The notes beneath the pieces are model-generated. The model had not been told where the DNA came from. It worked only from the letters and a program-made list of their open reading frames with translations, and ran no database searches. From NCBI GenBank assembly GCA_943359455.1, contig CALRHL010000011.1, positions 1 through 38,445 of the forward strand: a DNA stretch of 38,445 nt, in the 5' to 3' direction. Made by a program: the position numbers and the translations under genes. Of the stretch, positions 15,292-24,155 are shown piece after piece; the stretch's first letter is position 1; the number at the start of each line of letters is the position of its first letter. The DNA comes from Candidatus Uhrbacteria bacterium RIFOXYB12_FULL_58_10 (lineage in GTDB: Bacteria > Patescibacteriota > Patescibacteriia > UBA9934 > GWF2-40-263).

Positions 15292-16627
15292 ACAACGATC
15301 GTTTGGATCGCAATGTTCGATGATATGATACCGCAAATCGGTGAGCTTCGTCACGGGCCTTCTGAAAAATCTCCTTCCCACGTATTGCGAGACGATGGAG
15401 CTCAACGTCAGAGCGGTCGTATACGAGACGGTCTTGTTTGCGATCAAATCCTTTTGCAATGCCGATGATCTGTGGAGGAGGTCGTGCAGTCGCGCAGGAG
15501 GATGGCAGAAGATCGTTGATAACTTTTTGTACGACAGCAACCTGTCCTTCTCCGCCGTCGATGACCATGAGGACGGGTGCTTCCCAGCCTTTCTGTCCCA
15601 ATCGAGACAATCTCCTTCGCATCACCTCTTCCATGCATGCAAAATCGTTCGCTCCCGTAACGGTCTTGATCTTGAATTTGCGATATAAATCTTTCGCAGG
15701 TTTCCCATCAATGAATACAACCATCGATCCGGTCGCGGACGTTCCTGAAATATTTGAGATGTCATATGCTTCGATGCGACCATTCAAATCGAAATATCCT
15801 TGTGGAGCAAGTGGGGTAAATGGAAGTTCGATGTCCTGTTTTGTGATGAGAGAAACGTCTCGTATATGCTCAAGCGCAAACAACTGTCCACGCAGTTTTG
15901 CTGCCTGTTCAAAATCCAGCCGATCTGCACATCGTTTCATCTCGCGTTGCAGTTCACGAACAATCGTCATTTTTTTGCCTTCGAAAAATAAAATCAGTCG
16001 CTTGATTATTTTTCGGTAGTCAGATTTTGAAATGGCACCAGTACAGACACCTGGACATTTACCGAGCTGGTGATCAAAGCATGCTCGCGAACGCCCGATC
16101 TTACAGGTACTCCACGGAATACTCGGACGGATCAGTGCCAGTGCTCGCTTCAGCGACAATCCACTCGTGTACGGACCAAACACAGCGAGATATTTCTTTT
16201 TTGCCGAAGGCTGTGAGCTTGTCGAACCGCTAAATGGATTCACTCCTTCCCGCTCCAAATCAAGCTGACGCATCACAAGTGGTCGTGGAAAATCCTCGTT
16301 CGTCACGACAAGATATTGAAAACTTTTATCATCGCGACTCAAAATATTGTACGGAGGCTTGAGCGCCTTAATCTGATTTGCTTCAAGCACGAGCGCCTCG
16401 ATCACTGTCGGTGTTTCGATGTAATCGATCCGTGCAATCTTTGAAACGAGTTCGGCGATCCGCGCTCCACGACCGTCCGCCTTGCCGTTGAAATACGACG
16501 AAACACGCCGCTGCAACGACGTCGCCTTGCCAACATACAGGAGTTGTTGGTCCGCATCAAAATAAAAGTACACCCCTGGTTTATCCGGAAGTTGATCATT
16601 CTGTATTTTGATCAAGGGTGGAATCAT
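15281..16627 (-). CDS. uvrC: UvrC, excinuclease subunit lacking the C-terminal HhH domain
   Basis: Makes the 3' and 5' incisions in nucleotide excision repair with UvrA and UvrB. Order: GIY-YIG nuclease (PDKPGVYFYF, LLYVGKATSLQRRVSSYF, EALVLEANQIKALKPPYN), GPYTSG, Cys cluster (STCKIGRSRACFDHQLGKCPG), UVR helix (MKRCADRLDFEQAAKLRGQ), RNase H-like domain (AYDISNISG, VMVIDGGEGQ, GIAKGFDRKQDRL, DEAHRFAVSYHR), retaining the Asp/Asp/His set. At 448 residues it is about 150 shorter than usual and stops at RSKRSLYGK, just where the tandem helix-hairpin-helix domain normally begins. No HhH coding was seen in another frame; the sigma gene follows. About 20 extra residues precede GPYTSG, including a dispersed-repeat piece. 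ATGA overlap with the M23 gene upstream. Confidence 0.92.
   Translation of the reverse strand: MIPPLIKIQNDQLPDKPGVYFYFDADQQLLYVGKATSLQRRVSSYFNGKADGRGARIAELVSKIARIDYIETPTVIEALVLEANQIKALKPPYNILSRDDKSFQYLVVTNEDFPRPLVMRQLDLEREGVNPFSGSTSSQPSAKKKYLAVFGPYTSGLSLKRALALIRPSIPWSTCKIGRSRACFDHQLGKCPGVCTGAISKSDYRKIIKRLILFFEGKKMTIVRELQREMKRCADRLDFEQAAKLRGQLFALEHIRDVSLITKQDIELPFTPLAPQGYFDLNGRIEAYDISNISGTSATGSMVVFIDGKPAKDLYRKFKIKTVTGANDFACMEEVMRRRLSRLGQKGWEAPVLMVIDGGEGQVAVVQKVINDLLPSSCATARPPPQIIGIAKGFDRKQDRLVYDRSDVELHRLAIRGKEIFQKARDEAHRFAVSYHRTLRSKRSLYGK
16206..16240. repeat. Dispersed-repeat fragment inside uvrC
   Basis: Minus strand contains GGTTCGACAAGCTCACAGCC, encoding SGSTSSQPSAK in an extra loop before GPYTSG. 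The core TTCGACAAGCTCA is familiar to me as part of widespread bacterial dispersed repeats. No second copy was found in this window. Confidence 0.45.
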
Positions 16628-17778
16628 TCAATGAGTTCTATACTCGCAAGAATCTGTTCATACACAGCTGTCTCAAGTTCTGGATTTGCCGCTATGACAA
16701 AAAATCGCGAGAAACCATCTTGCACACGGAAATCGGTCACGGTGTGTTTCTCGTTTCGCCAAGATGGCTGGTCAGCGAAATCTGCAACGCTCTCTTTCTT
16801 TTCAATCTCATATCGCTGTGCGTCATAGTTCTTTTGTCCGACGGTTAATTGTGCGGTGGACAGAACATCAACGGTCGAAAGCGTTAAGAAACGATTTGCA
16901 TCAAAATAGCGAATGAATATCTGAGATCGTTCACGAGCAGATCCTGTCCCAGAAACGGTGTAAAGATTTAATGAATCGATCGAGGGAATGTATTCCACAT
17001 CCCAATCACCTGGGATAGCAAACACGAGCTTTGCAAAAGACGATTGTGACCGTGGAATCGGATCCCATGGCCAGCCGAAAACTCCGAGATTGTCCGTACT
17101 CCCCCACTCCTCTGGATTTGGAATAATGAGTTCGGAATCAAGCGCACCATGGGTGAGAAAAAAATCGTATGGATTGATCCATGCAGACAGTTCCGCTGGC
17201 GTGTTCACATACCCCTGCAATCGCGTCTCGGTCCCTGGATATACCGCGAAATGCAAATGCTGTCGCTCCCCATCCGTTTCGTTCGATTTATCTGCGCCAA
17301 GATTGACGAGGAATTGTCCTTTTTCGACTCGATCCCCTGTCTTCAACGTCGTTGAATCAAGATCGACGTGACCATAAAGTGTCTGAATCGATTCGTCTTC
17401 AAGTTCGTGTTGCAAAATAATAACTCCGCCATATCCATCCACATCAGACAGATACACAACCAGTCCATCCGCAACCGCGCGGACAGGGACGAGTTGAATT
17501 TCTCCTGGAGCTAAATCCTCCGGCGGAACTTCTGCATCCTCTCCGGTGTGATATCCATGAAATCGATCATCAAAAAATTCTCCGAAACGCTTGTAACGCG
17601 GTTCGTATCCAATAACGTTTCCGTCCATTGGAAGAACGACATCGGTCTCAGTCGTTTCCTGAATAATCTGACCTTCTTCATCGCGGGTAACCGACGGCGT
17701 TGAGTTTAAACGGTCAGAACCTGTACATCCGACACCGAGAAGAAGTAGAACACCGAACGTTACAATGAGTTTATTCAT
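16624..17778 (-). CDS. M23 (LytM-type) metallopeptidase lipoprotein
   Basis: A 384-residue lipoprotein: hydrophobic N-terminus with lipobox LGVGC (lipidated Cys18). A compact M23 peptidase domain spans about residues 48-190: H77 and D81 in YHTGED (HxxxD motif), H137 in LYGHVDL, and H174/H176 in HLHF, giving the full zinc-site set of peptidoglycan endopeptidases. The C-terminal 170 residues (from about 215) are a separate beta-rich domain of unknown family. Substrate would be peptide cross-links in peptidoglycan; alternatively it could be a degenerate activator, though all metal ligands are present. It lies between uvrA (6-base gap) and uvrC (4-base ATGA overlap), an unrelated partner likely only co-transcribed. 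Confidence 0.88.
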   Translation of the reverse strand: MNKLIVTFGVLLLLGVGCTGSDRLNSTPSVTRDEEGQIIQETTETDVVLPMDGNVIGYEPRYKRFGEFFDDRFHGYHTGEDAEVPPEDLAPGEIQLVPVRAVADGLVVYLSDVDGYGGVIILQHELEDESIQTLYGHVDLDSTTLKTGDRVEKGQFLVNLGADKSNETDGERQHLHFAVYPGTETRLQGYVNTPAELSAWINPYDFFLTHGALDSELIIPNPEEWGSTDNLGVFGWPWDPIPRSQSSFAKLVFAIPGDWDVEYIPSIDSLNLYTVSGTGSARERSQIFIRYFDANRFLTLSTVDVLSTAQLTVGQKNYDAQRYEIEKKESVADFADQPSWRNEKHTVTDFRVQDGFSRFFVIAANPELETAVYEQILASIELIE

Positions 17779-17784
17779 ATACTC

Positions 17785-20343
17785 TTACTTTAGCACCCGT
17801 TTCAAATACTGTCCCGTATGTGATTTTGCATGACGGGCGATATCTTCTGGCGTGCCAGCCATGACGAGATTTCCGCCTTTGTCTCCTCCTTCCGGACCAA
17901 GATCGATGATCCAGTCAGCGGTTTTAATCACATCAAGATTATGCTCAATCACGATAACAGAATTGCCCTTTTGAACGAGTTTATGAAGTACATCAAGAAG
18001 CTGTTTTACATCGGCAAAATGGAGTCCGGTTGTTGGTTCGTCAAGTAAATAGAGAGTGCGTCCTGTCTGGCGCTTGGACAATTCAGATGATAATTTAACG
18101 CGTTGTGCTTCTCCACCAGAAAGGGTGGTCGCACTCTGACCGAGTTTCAAATAACCAAGCCCAACTTCTAGCAATGTTTTGAGCTTATCGTGTACGATGG
18201 GAACATCACGAAAAAAAACTTCTGCTTCTTCGACCGTCATTTCAAGAATTTGCCAAACATTTTTTTCTTTAAACTGAATTTCGAGCGTCTCTCGATCAAA
18301 CCGTCGTCCCTTACACACATCACAAGTAACGTAGACCGTTGGAAGAAAATGCATTTCAATCGCGATGCGTCCGTGTCCTTCACACGTTTCACATCTCCCG
18401 CCTGGAACGTTGAAGGAAAAACGCCCGACTTTATATCCACGAAATCGTGCCTCTGGTGTTGCAGAAAAAATTTCCCGAATCGGACTCCAACACCCCGTGT
18501 ACGTCGCGGGATTAGAACGTGGTGTTCGTCCGATCGCCCCTTGATCGATTAGGATCGCTTTATCGATGTATTCAGTTCCAAGAACTGCTTTGTGTTTTCC
18601 TGGACGATCTTTTGAACCGTACAGTTTGTGTGCAAGCTCCTTGTACATCGTATCGTAGGCGAGCGTAGATTTTCCAGATCCTGAAACTCCTGTCACGCAA
18701 ACAAACCGACGGAGTGGAATATCCACATCGATGTTCTTGAGATTATTTTCTGACGCGCCTCGGATCTTGATCGAGTCTTTTCCAGGTTTTCGCCGCTCTT
18801 CTGGAACATCAATTTTCTTGTCTCCACGCAAATACGCTGCGGTCAGCGAGTTTTTATCCTTGAACACATCTGGTGTTCGACCAATTGCAACAACTTCCCC
18901 GCCATGAACTCCTGCACCAGGACCAATCTCGACCATGAAATCGGACGCACGAATCGTATCCTCGTCATGTTCGACAACAATCACGGTATTTCCTAAATCG
19001 CGCAACTGCAAAAGTGTTTCGATGAGACGATCGTTGTCGCGTTGGTGAAGGCCGATCGTTGGTTCGTCGAGAACATAGAGCGCTCCGACAAGACGCGACC
19101 CAACCTGTGAGGCGAGACGGATACGCTGAGCTTCTCCGCCGGAGAGTGTTCCAGCTGTTCTGTTTAGTGTCAGATAATGTAAACCGACATCCATCATGAA
19201 TTGCAATCGATTTACCACTTCCTTTAAGATAGGTGCCGCGATTTCTTTTTCTCGATCTGAAAGCTGAACTGTTTTGAAATAGTTTGTCGCTGTTTCGATG
19301 GACATGGCGGTCAAGTCGACGATGGAAAGACCAGACGGAAGCCAGACATGCAACGCTTCTGGACGCAGACGTTTTCCTTCACAAGCCAGACACAGCTCCT
19401 CGCTGAACAATTCCTTTGTGCCGAGCCCATGACAGGTTTGACAAGCACCGTACGGCGAGTTGAACGAAAATAAACGCGGTTCGATTTCTGGAAACGCGAA
19501 ACCATCTTCTGGACAGGAAAATTTCGAGGATAACATCTGTTCCGTTCCGTCTGGATAGATGATGAGGGCAACGTCGTTGCCGCGATCAACAGCGGTCTGG
19601 AGAGCGTCGGCAAGACGCTGACGAGATTCTTTATCGTCTAGGAGAGAGCTCGCAGGAATAGAATCCACAACAACTTCGATCGTGTGTTGCTGATATTTGG
19701 TGAGCTTGATCTGTTGCGAGAGATCGTGCATCTTTCCATCAATCCGCACCTTTGCAAATCCAGAATTATAAAGATCGTAAAGCAACTGGTAATACTCCCC
19801 CTTCCGCCCAATGACGACCGGGGACAGAATCTTCACACTTCCCCTCCCGGCCTCCGGGCCTCCGGGCCTCACGGCCTTCATCACAACATCCACCATCTCC
19901 TCATTGCTCAACTTCTGAATCTCCCTCTTACACCTTACACAATGCGGTTTCCCAATACGTGCAAACAACACGCGGAGATAATCATAAATCTCCGTAATCG
20001 TCGCAACGGTCGAACGCGGATTCGCAGAATGCGCTTTTTGATCAATCGAAATTGCCGGCGATAATCCTTCAATCTCATCCACATCCGGCTTTTCCATCTG
20101 TCCCAAAAACTGCCGCGCATATGCTGACAAGGACTCCACATACCGCCGCTGTCCTTCAGCAAATATCGTATCAAAAGCCAACGACGACTTCCCCGATCCA
20201 GAAAGTCCCGTGATCGTAATGAGCTGATTCCGTGGCAACTCCAACGAAATATTCTTCAAATTATGCTCACGCGCACCTTTGATGATGATCTTGTCGTTCA
20301 TAACGTCGGAAAATTCAATTGATGTTTCAGAACTTGTTGACAT
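17785..20343 (-). CDS. uvrA: UvrA, excinuclease ABC ATPase subunit
   Basis: Damage-sensing double ABC ATPase of nucleotide excision repair, which loads UvrB. Seen: first Walker A ([15 protein letters not shown]), zinc module [10 protein letters not shown] ... [10 protein letters not shown], first [12 protein letters not shown] and [15 protein letters not shown], second Walker A ([15 protein letters not shown]), zinc module [11 protein letters not shown] ... [11 protein letters not shown], second [12 protein letters not shown] and [15 protein letters not shown]. At 852 residues it is somewhat shorter than the usual 930-950 but has all core motifs. ATG at 20301 ([14 protein letters not shown]) is a plausible alternative start matching the family N-terminus better. 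A small tandem-repeat insertion encodes PGGPEAGRG near residue 158. It stands in a run uvrB-DUF3800-uvrA-M23-uvrC. Confidence 0.97.
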   Translation of the reverse strand: MSTSSETSIEFSDVMNDKIIIKGAREHNLKNISLELPRNQLITITGLSGSGKSSLAFDTIFAEGQRRYVESLSAYARQFLGQMEKPDVDEIEGLSPAISIDQKAHSANPRSTVATITEIYDYLRVLFARIGKPHCVRCKREIQKLSNEEMVDVVMKAVRPGGPEAGRGSVKILSPVVIGRKGEYYQLLYDLYNSGFAKVRIDGKMHDLSQQIKLTKYQQHTIEVVVDSIPASSLLDDKESRQRLADALQTAVDRGNDVALIIYPDGTEQMLSSKFSCPEDGFAFPEIEPRLFSFNSPYGACQTCHGLGTKELFSEELCLACEGKRLRPEALHVWLPSGLSIVDLTAMSIETATNYFKTVQLSDREKEIAAPILKEVVNRLQFMMDVGLHYLTLNRTAGTLSGGEAQRIRLASQVGSRLVGALYVLDEPTIGLHQRDNDRLIETLLQLRDLGNTVIVVEHDEDTIRASDFMVEIGPGAGVHGGEVVAIGRTPDVFKDKNSLTAAYLRGDKKIDVPEERRKPGKDSIKIRGASENNLKNIDVDIPLRRFVCVTGVSGSGKSTLAYDTMYKELAHKLYGSKDRPGKHKAVLGTEYIDKAILIDQGAIGRTPRSNPATYTGCWSPIREIFSATPEARFRGYKVGRFSFNVPGGRCETCEGHGRIAIEMHFLPTVYVTCDVCKGRRFDRETLEIQFKEKNVWQILEMTVEEAEVFFRDVPIVHDKLKTLLEVGLGYLKLGQSATTLSGGEAQRVKLSSELSKRQTGRTLYLLDEPTTGLHFADVKQLLDVLHKLVQKGNSVIVIEHNLDVIKTADWIIDLGPEGGDKGGNLVMAGTPEDIARHAKSHTGQYLKRVLK
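19848..19876. repeat. Tandem 8-mer CCTCCGGG array inside uvrA
   Basis: Two exact copies of CCTCCGGG plus a third degenerate unit (CCTCACGG), giving overlapping GGCC/CCGG palindromes. It encodes Pro/Gly-rich residues just before the KILSPVV motif, where UvrA proteins normally have only a few residues. Confidence 0.55.
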
Positions 20344-20400
20344 GTTTTAAAAACAATGATACGTTTGATGTGGAATCGACCTTGGCCCGAACTGTGGCGT

Positions 20401-21069
20401 TTATCGCCGCGTTCCCTTCACTGGGATAGGACCAGGGTTTTCTGTTGGCCAAACTTGTACTCGAATCTCTCGGTGAGCAATAAGCCTTCGAAACGCATTG
20501 GATTCCATTTCTTGATTTGTCACCGATCTGTTGACGATACTCGCGACATAATCGGCAAGCTGCAATAGATTGTTGCTTTCTGAACGCTGCATCTTTACCT
20601 TTCCGATCCGATATTGGGCATCATTCATCCTACGGCGTAAGTATGTTGCCAACTGTTTGCGAAACTCTGTATTACCACTCTGATCAATAACGACGGTCGC
20701 CCCGACAAGTCGATCTCGCGCGTTCTCGAATAAAAGACCGCAGGCAAACTTGTAAAATGCTGATTTGTCTTTAAATCCGTCTCCGTAGAGTCGTTTCGGA
20801 TCCTTGTTGATCACGAACCCATAGTAAAAAAAGTTATAAGGTGCAACCGCTCTGAGAAACGTTTCGCGTACCCGATCCGAGTTACGTCGAAAGTGAAACT
20901 CACTCGACGAATTCCAGCCCAGTTCGTGTTTCAGCAACTCGATGCGTTGGTCACAAGCGACTCCTTCATTAGGATCCTCAAACACAACAAGACCGATCGT
21001 GAAGAACCTGCTTGATCCGGTTTCGATTTTCAAGCCGGAATCTCCGGACTCGTCGACAAACACCAACAT
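20401..21069 (-). CDS. DUF3800 family protein
   Basis: A 222-residue cytoplasmic protein of the DUF3800 family. Hallmarks: the N-terminal LVFVDESGDSG, a central VVIDQSG and the C-terminal NNLLQLADYVASIVNRSV. The three conserved acidic spots (Asp/Glu in DESGD, Asp in IDQSG, Asp in LADY) would fit an RNase H-like metal nuclease, which is a prediction and not an established activity. DUF3800 genes are often found in accessory or mobile DNA. Here the gene is wedged between uvrB (10-base gap) and uvrA (57-base gap) in the same direction, so it is probably transcribed with the excision-repair genes. No flanking mobile element was seen. Confidence 0.85.
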   Translation of the reverse strand: MLVFVDESGDSGLKIETGSSRFFTIGLVVFEDPNEGVACDQRIELLKHELGWNSSSEFHFRRNSDRVRETFLRAVAPYNFFYYGFVINKDPKRLYGDGFKDKSAFYKFACGLLFENARDRLVGATVVIDQSGNTEFRKQLATYLRRRMNDAQYRIGKVKMQRSESNNLLQLADYVASIVNRSVTNQEMESNAFRRLIAHREIRVQVWPTENPGPIPVKGTRR

Positions 21070-21079
21070 ATAATCTAGC

Positions 21080-23245
21080 TTACTTTTTCTCCTTCAGCTC
21101 CTTCTTCAACACCACAATCTCATCCCGCAAAATCGCCGCGGTCTCGAAATCGAGGTTGCGTGCGGCGATACGCATTCCTTCATTCTTATCCCGAATAATT
21201 TCCTCAATTTCTCCAGGCTCTGCTGTTAACTCTATTTTTAAAATCCTTTCTGTCTCTTCATCTTTCTTTCCAAGCATCTTTCGAATATCTTTAATATCTT
21301 TCAAAATGGTCTTTGGGGTAATCCCGTGTTTCTTATTATATGCAAGCTGAATCTTTCGACGTCGTTCTGTTTCCCCAATCGCCTTTTCTAAAGAACCAGT
21401 CATCACATCTGCGTACAAAATAACTCTCCCCTCAACGTTACGCGCCGCACGACCAATCGTTTGAATGATGGACGTTTCGGAACGCAAGAAACCTTCTTTG
21501 TCTGCATCAAGAATCGCGACAAGTGTGACTTCCGGCAGATCGAGACCTTCACGCAATAAATTCACTCCAATAAGCACGTCGTATTTCCCTTTTCGAAAAT
21601 CTGTCAGTGTTGTGATGCGATCGAGAGTTTCAACATCTGAGTGCAAATACTGCACCTTCATTTTTCGCTCAATCAGAAATTCTGTCAGATCCTCAGCCAT
21701 TTTTTTCGTGAGTGTCGTGACAAGTGTTCGTTCGTGCTTATCTGCGCGCATCACGATTTCGTCCACCAAATCCTCGACCTGACCCTTTATCTGCCCTGTC
21801 ACATGGGGGCGGAGTGCCGAGGTCCCCATCGCCCGGAGCGAAGTGAGGACGATGGGGTGGCACGCAGCTGGGGCCCCATGTGCTGAATCAGAACCTGTCA
21901 CTGGCCGAACTTCGATCACAGGATCCACGAGTCCCGTCGGGCGAATGATCTGTTCCACGAACCGATCGGAGTGCGCTTTCTCATACTTCCCTGGTGTCGC
22001 AGAAACAAAAACCGTCTGACCGATTTTTTTCTCAAACTCTTCAAATTTCAACGGTCGATTGTCTCTCGCGGACGGTAAACGAAATCCATGCTCAATGAGC
22101 GTATCTTTGCGCGCTCGATCTCCTGCATACATACCACCGACTTGCGAAACCGTAACATGTGATTCATCGATCACGGTCAAAAAATCATCCGGAAAATAAT
22201 CCATGAGTGTGTATGGTGGTTCACCTTCTTTTCGACCGTCAAAATGTCGGGAATAGTTTTCGATTCCGTTACAGTAACCAATATTTTCCATCATCTCTAG
22301 ATCGTAACGCGTGCGACGAGACAAACGGTCGGCTTCGAGAAGTTTCCCGTCGACATCAAACTGTTGGAGTTGGTCTGCAAGCTCCTGACGAATATCCGCG
22401 ATCGCTTTCTTCTGATGATCTGAGGAAACGACGTAATGCTTTGCAGGAAAAATCCACACATCCGGAACATGTTCCAACTCTTTGCGACTGATGGCATCAA
22501 GCAAAATAATGTCTCGCACACACTCTTCCTCAAAAATCAAACGATAAATAATCTCTTCTTGCATCGGCATTATTTCAACAACATCACCTCGCGCGCGAAA
22601 ATGTCCGCGAGTGAGATCGGCCGTCGTTCGTTCAAACTGCATATCGATGAGACGGTGAAGGACGTCAGATCTGTTCACAGGGACTTTCCCGCCATCGGGC
22701 GGGACCCCGCCAACGGCGGTGGTAGTCCCGTCCGTCTGTACCGATCCGACGCCACTAAAGTGGCTTTGAATATGTAAAACAGTCTTCTCATATTCCTTCG
22801 GACTTCCCAATCCATAAATACAGGAAACAGATGCGACGATAATGACGTCGCGACGGGTCAACAAAGATTGTGTTGCCGCATGGCGTAAACGGTCGATTTC
22901 TTGATTGATCATCGCCTCTTTTTCAATAAAGGTATCTGTCCGCGGCATGTACGCTTCTGGCTGATAATAATCGTAATACGAAACAAAATACTCTACGGCA
23001 TTTTCAGGAAAAAATTCTCGAAACTCACTGCATAATTGTGCAGCGAGTGTTTTATTGTGCGCAATGACAAGTGTTGGACGCTGAACGTTTTGTATCAAGT
23101 TCGCAACCGTAAAAGTCTTCCCAGATCCAGTCACCCCAAGCAATGTCTGAAAGCGATCGCCAGAACTCAAACCAGCCGTCAATTGCTCAATGGCCTTCGG
23201 CTGATCCCCAGCAGGCTGATAATCAGATCGTAAATAAAACTCCAT
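21080..23245 (-). CDS. uvrB: UvrB, excinuclease subunit B with repeat-derived insertions
   Basis: DNA-helicase-like subunit that verifies damage and recruits UvrC. Seen: [14 protein letters not shown], Walker [14 protein letters not shown], the beta-hairpin [82 protein letters not shown] and a C-terminal UVR helix ([14 protein letters not shown]). At 721 residues it exceeds the usual 660-680. The excess is two in-frame insertions absent from E. coli UvrB: about residues 159-190, between VLHIQ and VLHRLI at the entry to the UvrA-binding domain 2, and about 449-484, just after EVRPVTG. Both are encoded by palindromic repeats. All catalytic motifs are intact, so the protein is probably functional. 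A weak AAAGG site precedes the ATG. Confidence 0.96.
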   Translation of the reverse strand: MEFYLRSDYQPAGDQPKAIEQLTAGLSSGDRFQTLLGVTGSGKTFTVANLIQNVQRPTLVIAHNKTLAAQLCSEFREFFPENAVEYFVSYYDYYQPEAYMPRTDTFIEKEAMINQEIDRLRHAATQSLLTRRDVIIVASVSCIYGLGSPKEYEKTVLHIQSHFSGVGSVQTDGTTTAVGGVPPDGGKVPVNRSDVLHRLIDMQFERTTADLTRGHFRARGDVVEIMPMQEEIIYRLIFEEECVRDIILLDAISRKELEHVPDVWIFPAKHYVVSSDHQKKAIADIRQELADQLQQFDVDGKLLEADRLSRRTRYDLEMMENIGYCNGIENYSRHFDGRKEGEPPYTLMDYFPDDFLTVIDESHVTVSQVGGMYAGDRARKDTLIEHGFRLPSARDNRPLKFEEFEKKIGQTVFVSATPGKYEKAHSDRFVEQIIRPTGLVDPVIEVRPVTGSDSAHGAPAACHPIVLTSLRAMGTSALRPHVTGQIKGQVEDLVDEIVMRADKHERTLVTTLTKKMAEDLTEFLIERKMKVQYLHSDVETLDRITTLTDFRKGKYDVLIGVNLLREGLDLPEVTLVAILDADKEGFLRSETSIIQTIGRAARNVEGRVILYADVMTGSLEKAIGETERRRKIQLAYNKKHGITPKTILKDIKDIRKMLGKKDEETERILKIELTAEPGEIEEIIRDKNEGMRIAARNLDFETAAILRDEIVVLKKELKEKK
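21795..21901. repeat. Palindromic insertion with 8-bp direct repeats inside uvrB
   Basis: CCTGTCAC occurs at 21795-21802 and again at 21894-21901, exactly 99 bp apart (33 codons). Between them lie nested inverted repeats: CACATGGGG (21800-21808) with CCCCATGTG (21874-21882), GTGCC (21814-21818) with GGCAC (21859-21863), and CCCCATCG (21824-21831) with CGATGGGG (21850-21857). The protein repeats VTG at both ends. This looks like an inserted palindromic element with a target-site duplication. Confidence 0.75.
22678..22732 (+). repeat. 55-bp palindromic element, copy in uvrB
   Basis: Identical over 55 bases to the reverse complement of 33634-33688 in murD. Inside are GGGACT/AGTCCC ends, a CCCGCC-ATC-GGGCGG hairpin and a CCGCC-AAC-GGCGG hairpin, so the RNA or single strand could fold as a three-way junction. 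It is read in frame as part of the first UvrB insertion (about residues 172-190). Confidence 0.9.
22748..22770 (+). repeat. GCCACTAAAGTGGC repeat, copy in uvrB
   Basis: Twenty-three bases identical to 9240-9262 in memo-capA, containing GCCACT-AA-AGTGGC. It lies 15 bases from the 55-bp element, in the same UvrB insertion (about residues 159-166). Confidence 0.85.
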
Positions 23246-23281
23246 ACATTTTACCTTTTACTTCTCGAATCAACAGAAATG

Positions 23282-23305
23282 CCCCAAGAGACAGGTCTCT
23301 AGGGG
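23282..23305. repeat. Hairpin in the uvrB leader
   Basis: CCCC-A-AGAGAC ... GTCTCT-A-GGGG (23282-23305) forms an 11-bp stem with one internal mismatch. It lies in the 110-base gap between nadM and uvrB. No T run follows on the minus strand, so it is not a typical terminator; it may be a small intergenic palindromic repeat or an mRNA 5' structure. The remaining gap is A/T-rich with no other feature. Confidence 0.55.
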
Positions 23306-23355
23306 TACCTCAACAAATCGCGTTAAGGGGGATCGTTTAATTATCTCATTACTTC

Positions 23356-23862
23356 TTACGCCTTTTTGAGACGATCAACCGCGTTGATCTCTACAAGATA
23401 CGATACAACATCGTCCGGCACAAGCGCTTTCCAATCACCACCAGATTTCATTCGCGAGCGAATTTCCGTTCCGCTAATTCCTGGAATGGGTTTGATGTCT
23501 TTAATCTCAATTCCGGCATCTACAAAACATTTTTTTGTCCACTCATTCCCTGTCCAAACTTGATGGATTTCTTCAGAAAGTTCAAGACATTTTTTTGCCC
23601 ATTCTGCGTCAGAATCCATATCTGGTACTTCGATGATCGTAATATCAAAATTTGGAATAATATTCTCTGCTTGTAAAGCACGCTGGATCATTTCCTTGCG
23701 CTCTGAAACAGAAAAAGGATTTTCTTCTGTTCGACCTTCCACGGGGGACCCAATCGCAATCACCACTTTTCCGCATACTTTCGTCATTCCTTTAATCACC
23801 ATCAAATGACCGTTATGAAACGGCTGAAATCGACCGACAAAGAGACAGGAAAATGTAGACAT
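23356..23862 (-). CDS. nadM: Archaeal-type nicotinamide-nucleotide adenylyltransferase
   Basis: Joins NMN and ATP to give NAD in the cytoplasm. The 168-residue length and motifs match the NadM/archaeal NMNAT family of the nucleotidyltransferase superfamily: CLFVGRFQPFHNGHLMVIK (ATP-binding GRFQPFHxGH), VVIAIGSPVEGRTEENPFSVSER in two parts, IEVPDMDSDAEW, TGNEW and PGISGTEIRSRMKSGGDW (the ISGTxIR motif). The nearest alternative would be a pantetheine-phosphate or FAD-type nucleotidyltransferase, but ISGTEIR and the FQPFHNGH form favour NadM. It is 11 bases downstream of the small 91-aa gene. Bacteria outside CPR usually carry NadD, so this is a lineage hint. Confidence 0.88.
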   Translation of the reverse strand: MSTFSCLFVGRFQPFHNGHLMVIKGMTKVCGKVVIAIGSPVEGRTEENPFSVSERKEMIQRALQAENIIPNFDITIIEVPDMDSDAEWAKKCLELSEEIHQVWTGNEWTKKCFVDAGIEIKDIKPIPGISGTEIRSRMKSGGDWKALVPDDVVSYLVEINAVDRLKKA

Positions 23863-23873
23863 ACAGACAAATA

Positions 23874-24149
23874 CTATGGAAAAAATTTCTGAGCGGCTTG
23901 TTCTATAAGTTCTCGGGGGGATTTACTTCCTTTTTTTAACACAGACGCATGAACATCAGGTAGCACTGTTACAAGAGCTCGAACAATTTCTGGATCCTCG
24001 GCGTTCACAATTTCCGATAAACGTTCTTGATCGGTTTTTGCAACCGTATCAAATAACGACATGAACGACGTGACTTCATCATCAGGGTGACCATTTTTTC
24101 GAAGCGTCACGATAATGCGAACGCGTGGATCGAGAATGTCGAGGGGCAT
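23874..24149 (-). CDS. Unknown small helical protein (91 aa)
   Basis: Not recognised. It is a 91-residue soluble protein, predicted mostly helical, acidic in the middle and basic near the end (LKKGSKSPRELIEQAAQKFF). No cysteine, signal peptide or membrane segment. It lies between an unknown coiled-coil protein gene (6-base gap) and nadM (11-base gap), so it is certainly read in the same transcript. Coding is supported by the tight spacing and by the absence of any better frame. Confidence 0.65.
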   Translation of the reverse strand: MPLDILDPRVRIIVTLRKNGHPDDEVTSFMSLFDTVAKTDQERLSEIVNAEDPEIVRALVTVLPDVHASVLKKGSKSPRELIEQAAQKFFP

Positions 24150-24155
24150 AGATGA

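Noticed and set aside
15281-15300. Frameshift at the end of uvrC hiding the HhH domain
   Set aside because: No HhH-like sequence appears in any frame downstream, and the sigma gene begins within 11 bases.
15292-15540. 83-codon N-terminal extension of the ECF sigma gene
   Set aside because: It lies inside uvrC in another frame, lacks sigma features, and the ATG at 15291 gives the usual short overlap with uvrC.
15438-16019. 193-codon plus-strand open frame
   Set aside because: It is the shadow of uvrC, whose motifs are unmistakable on the other strand. The same applies to 4023-4508 and 10097-10570.
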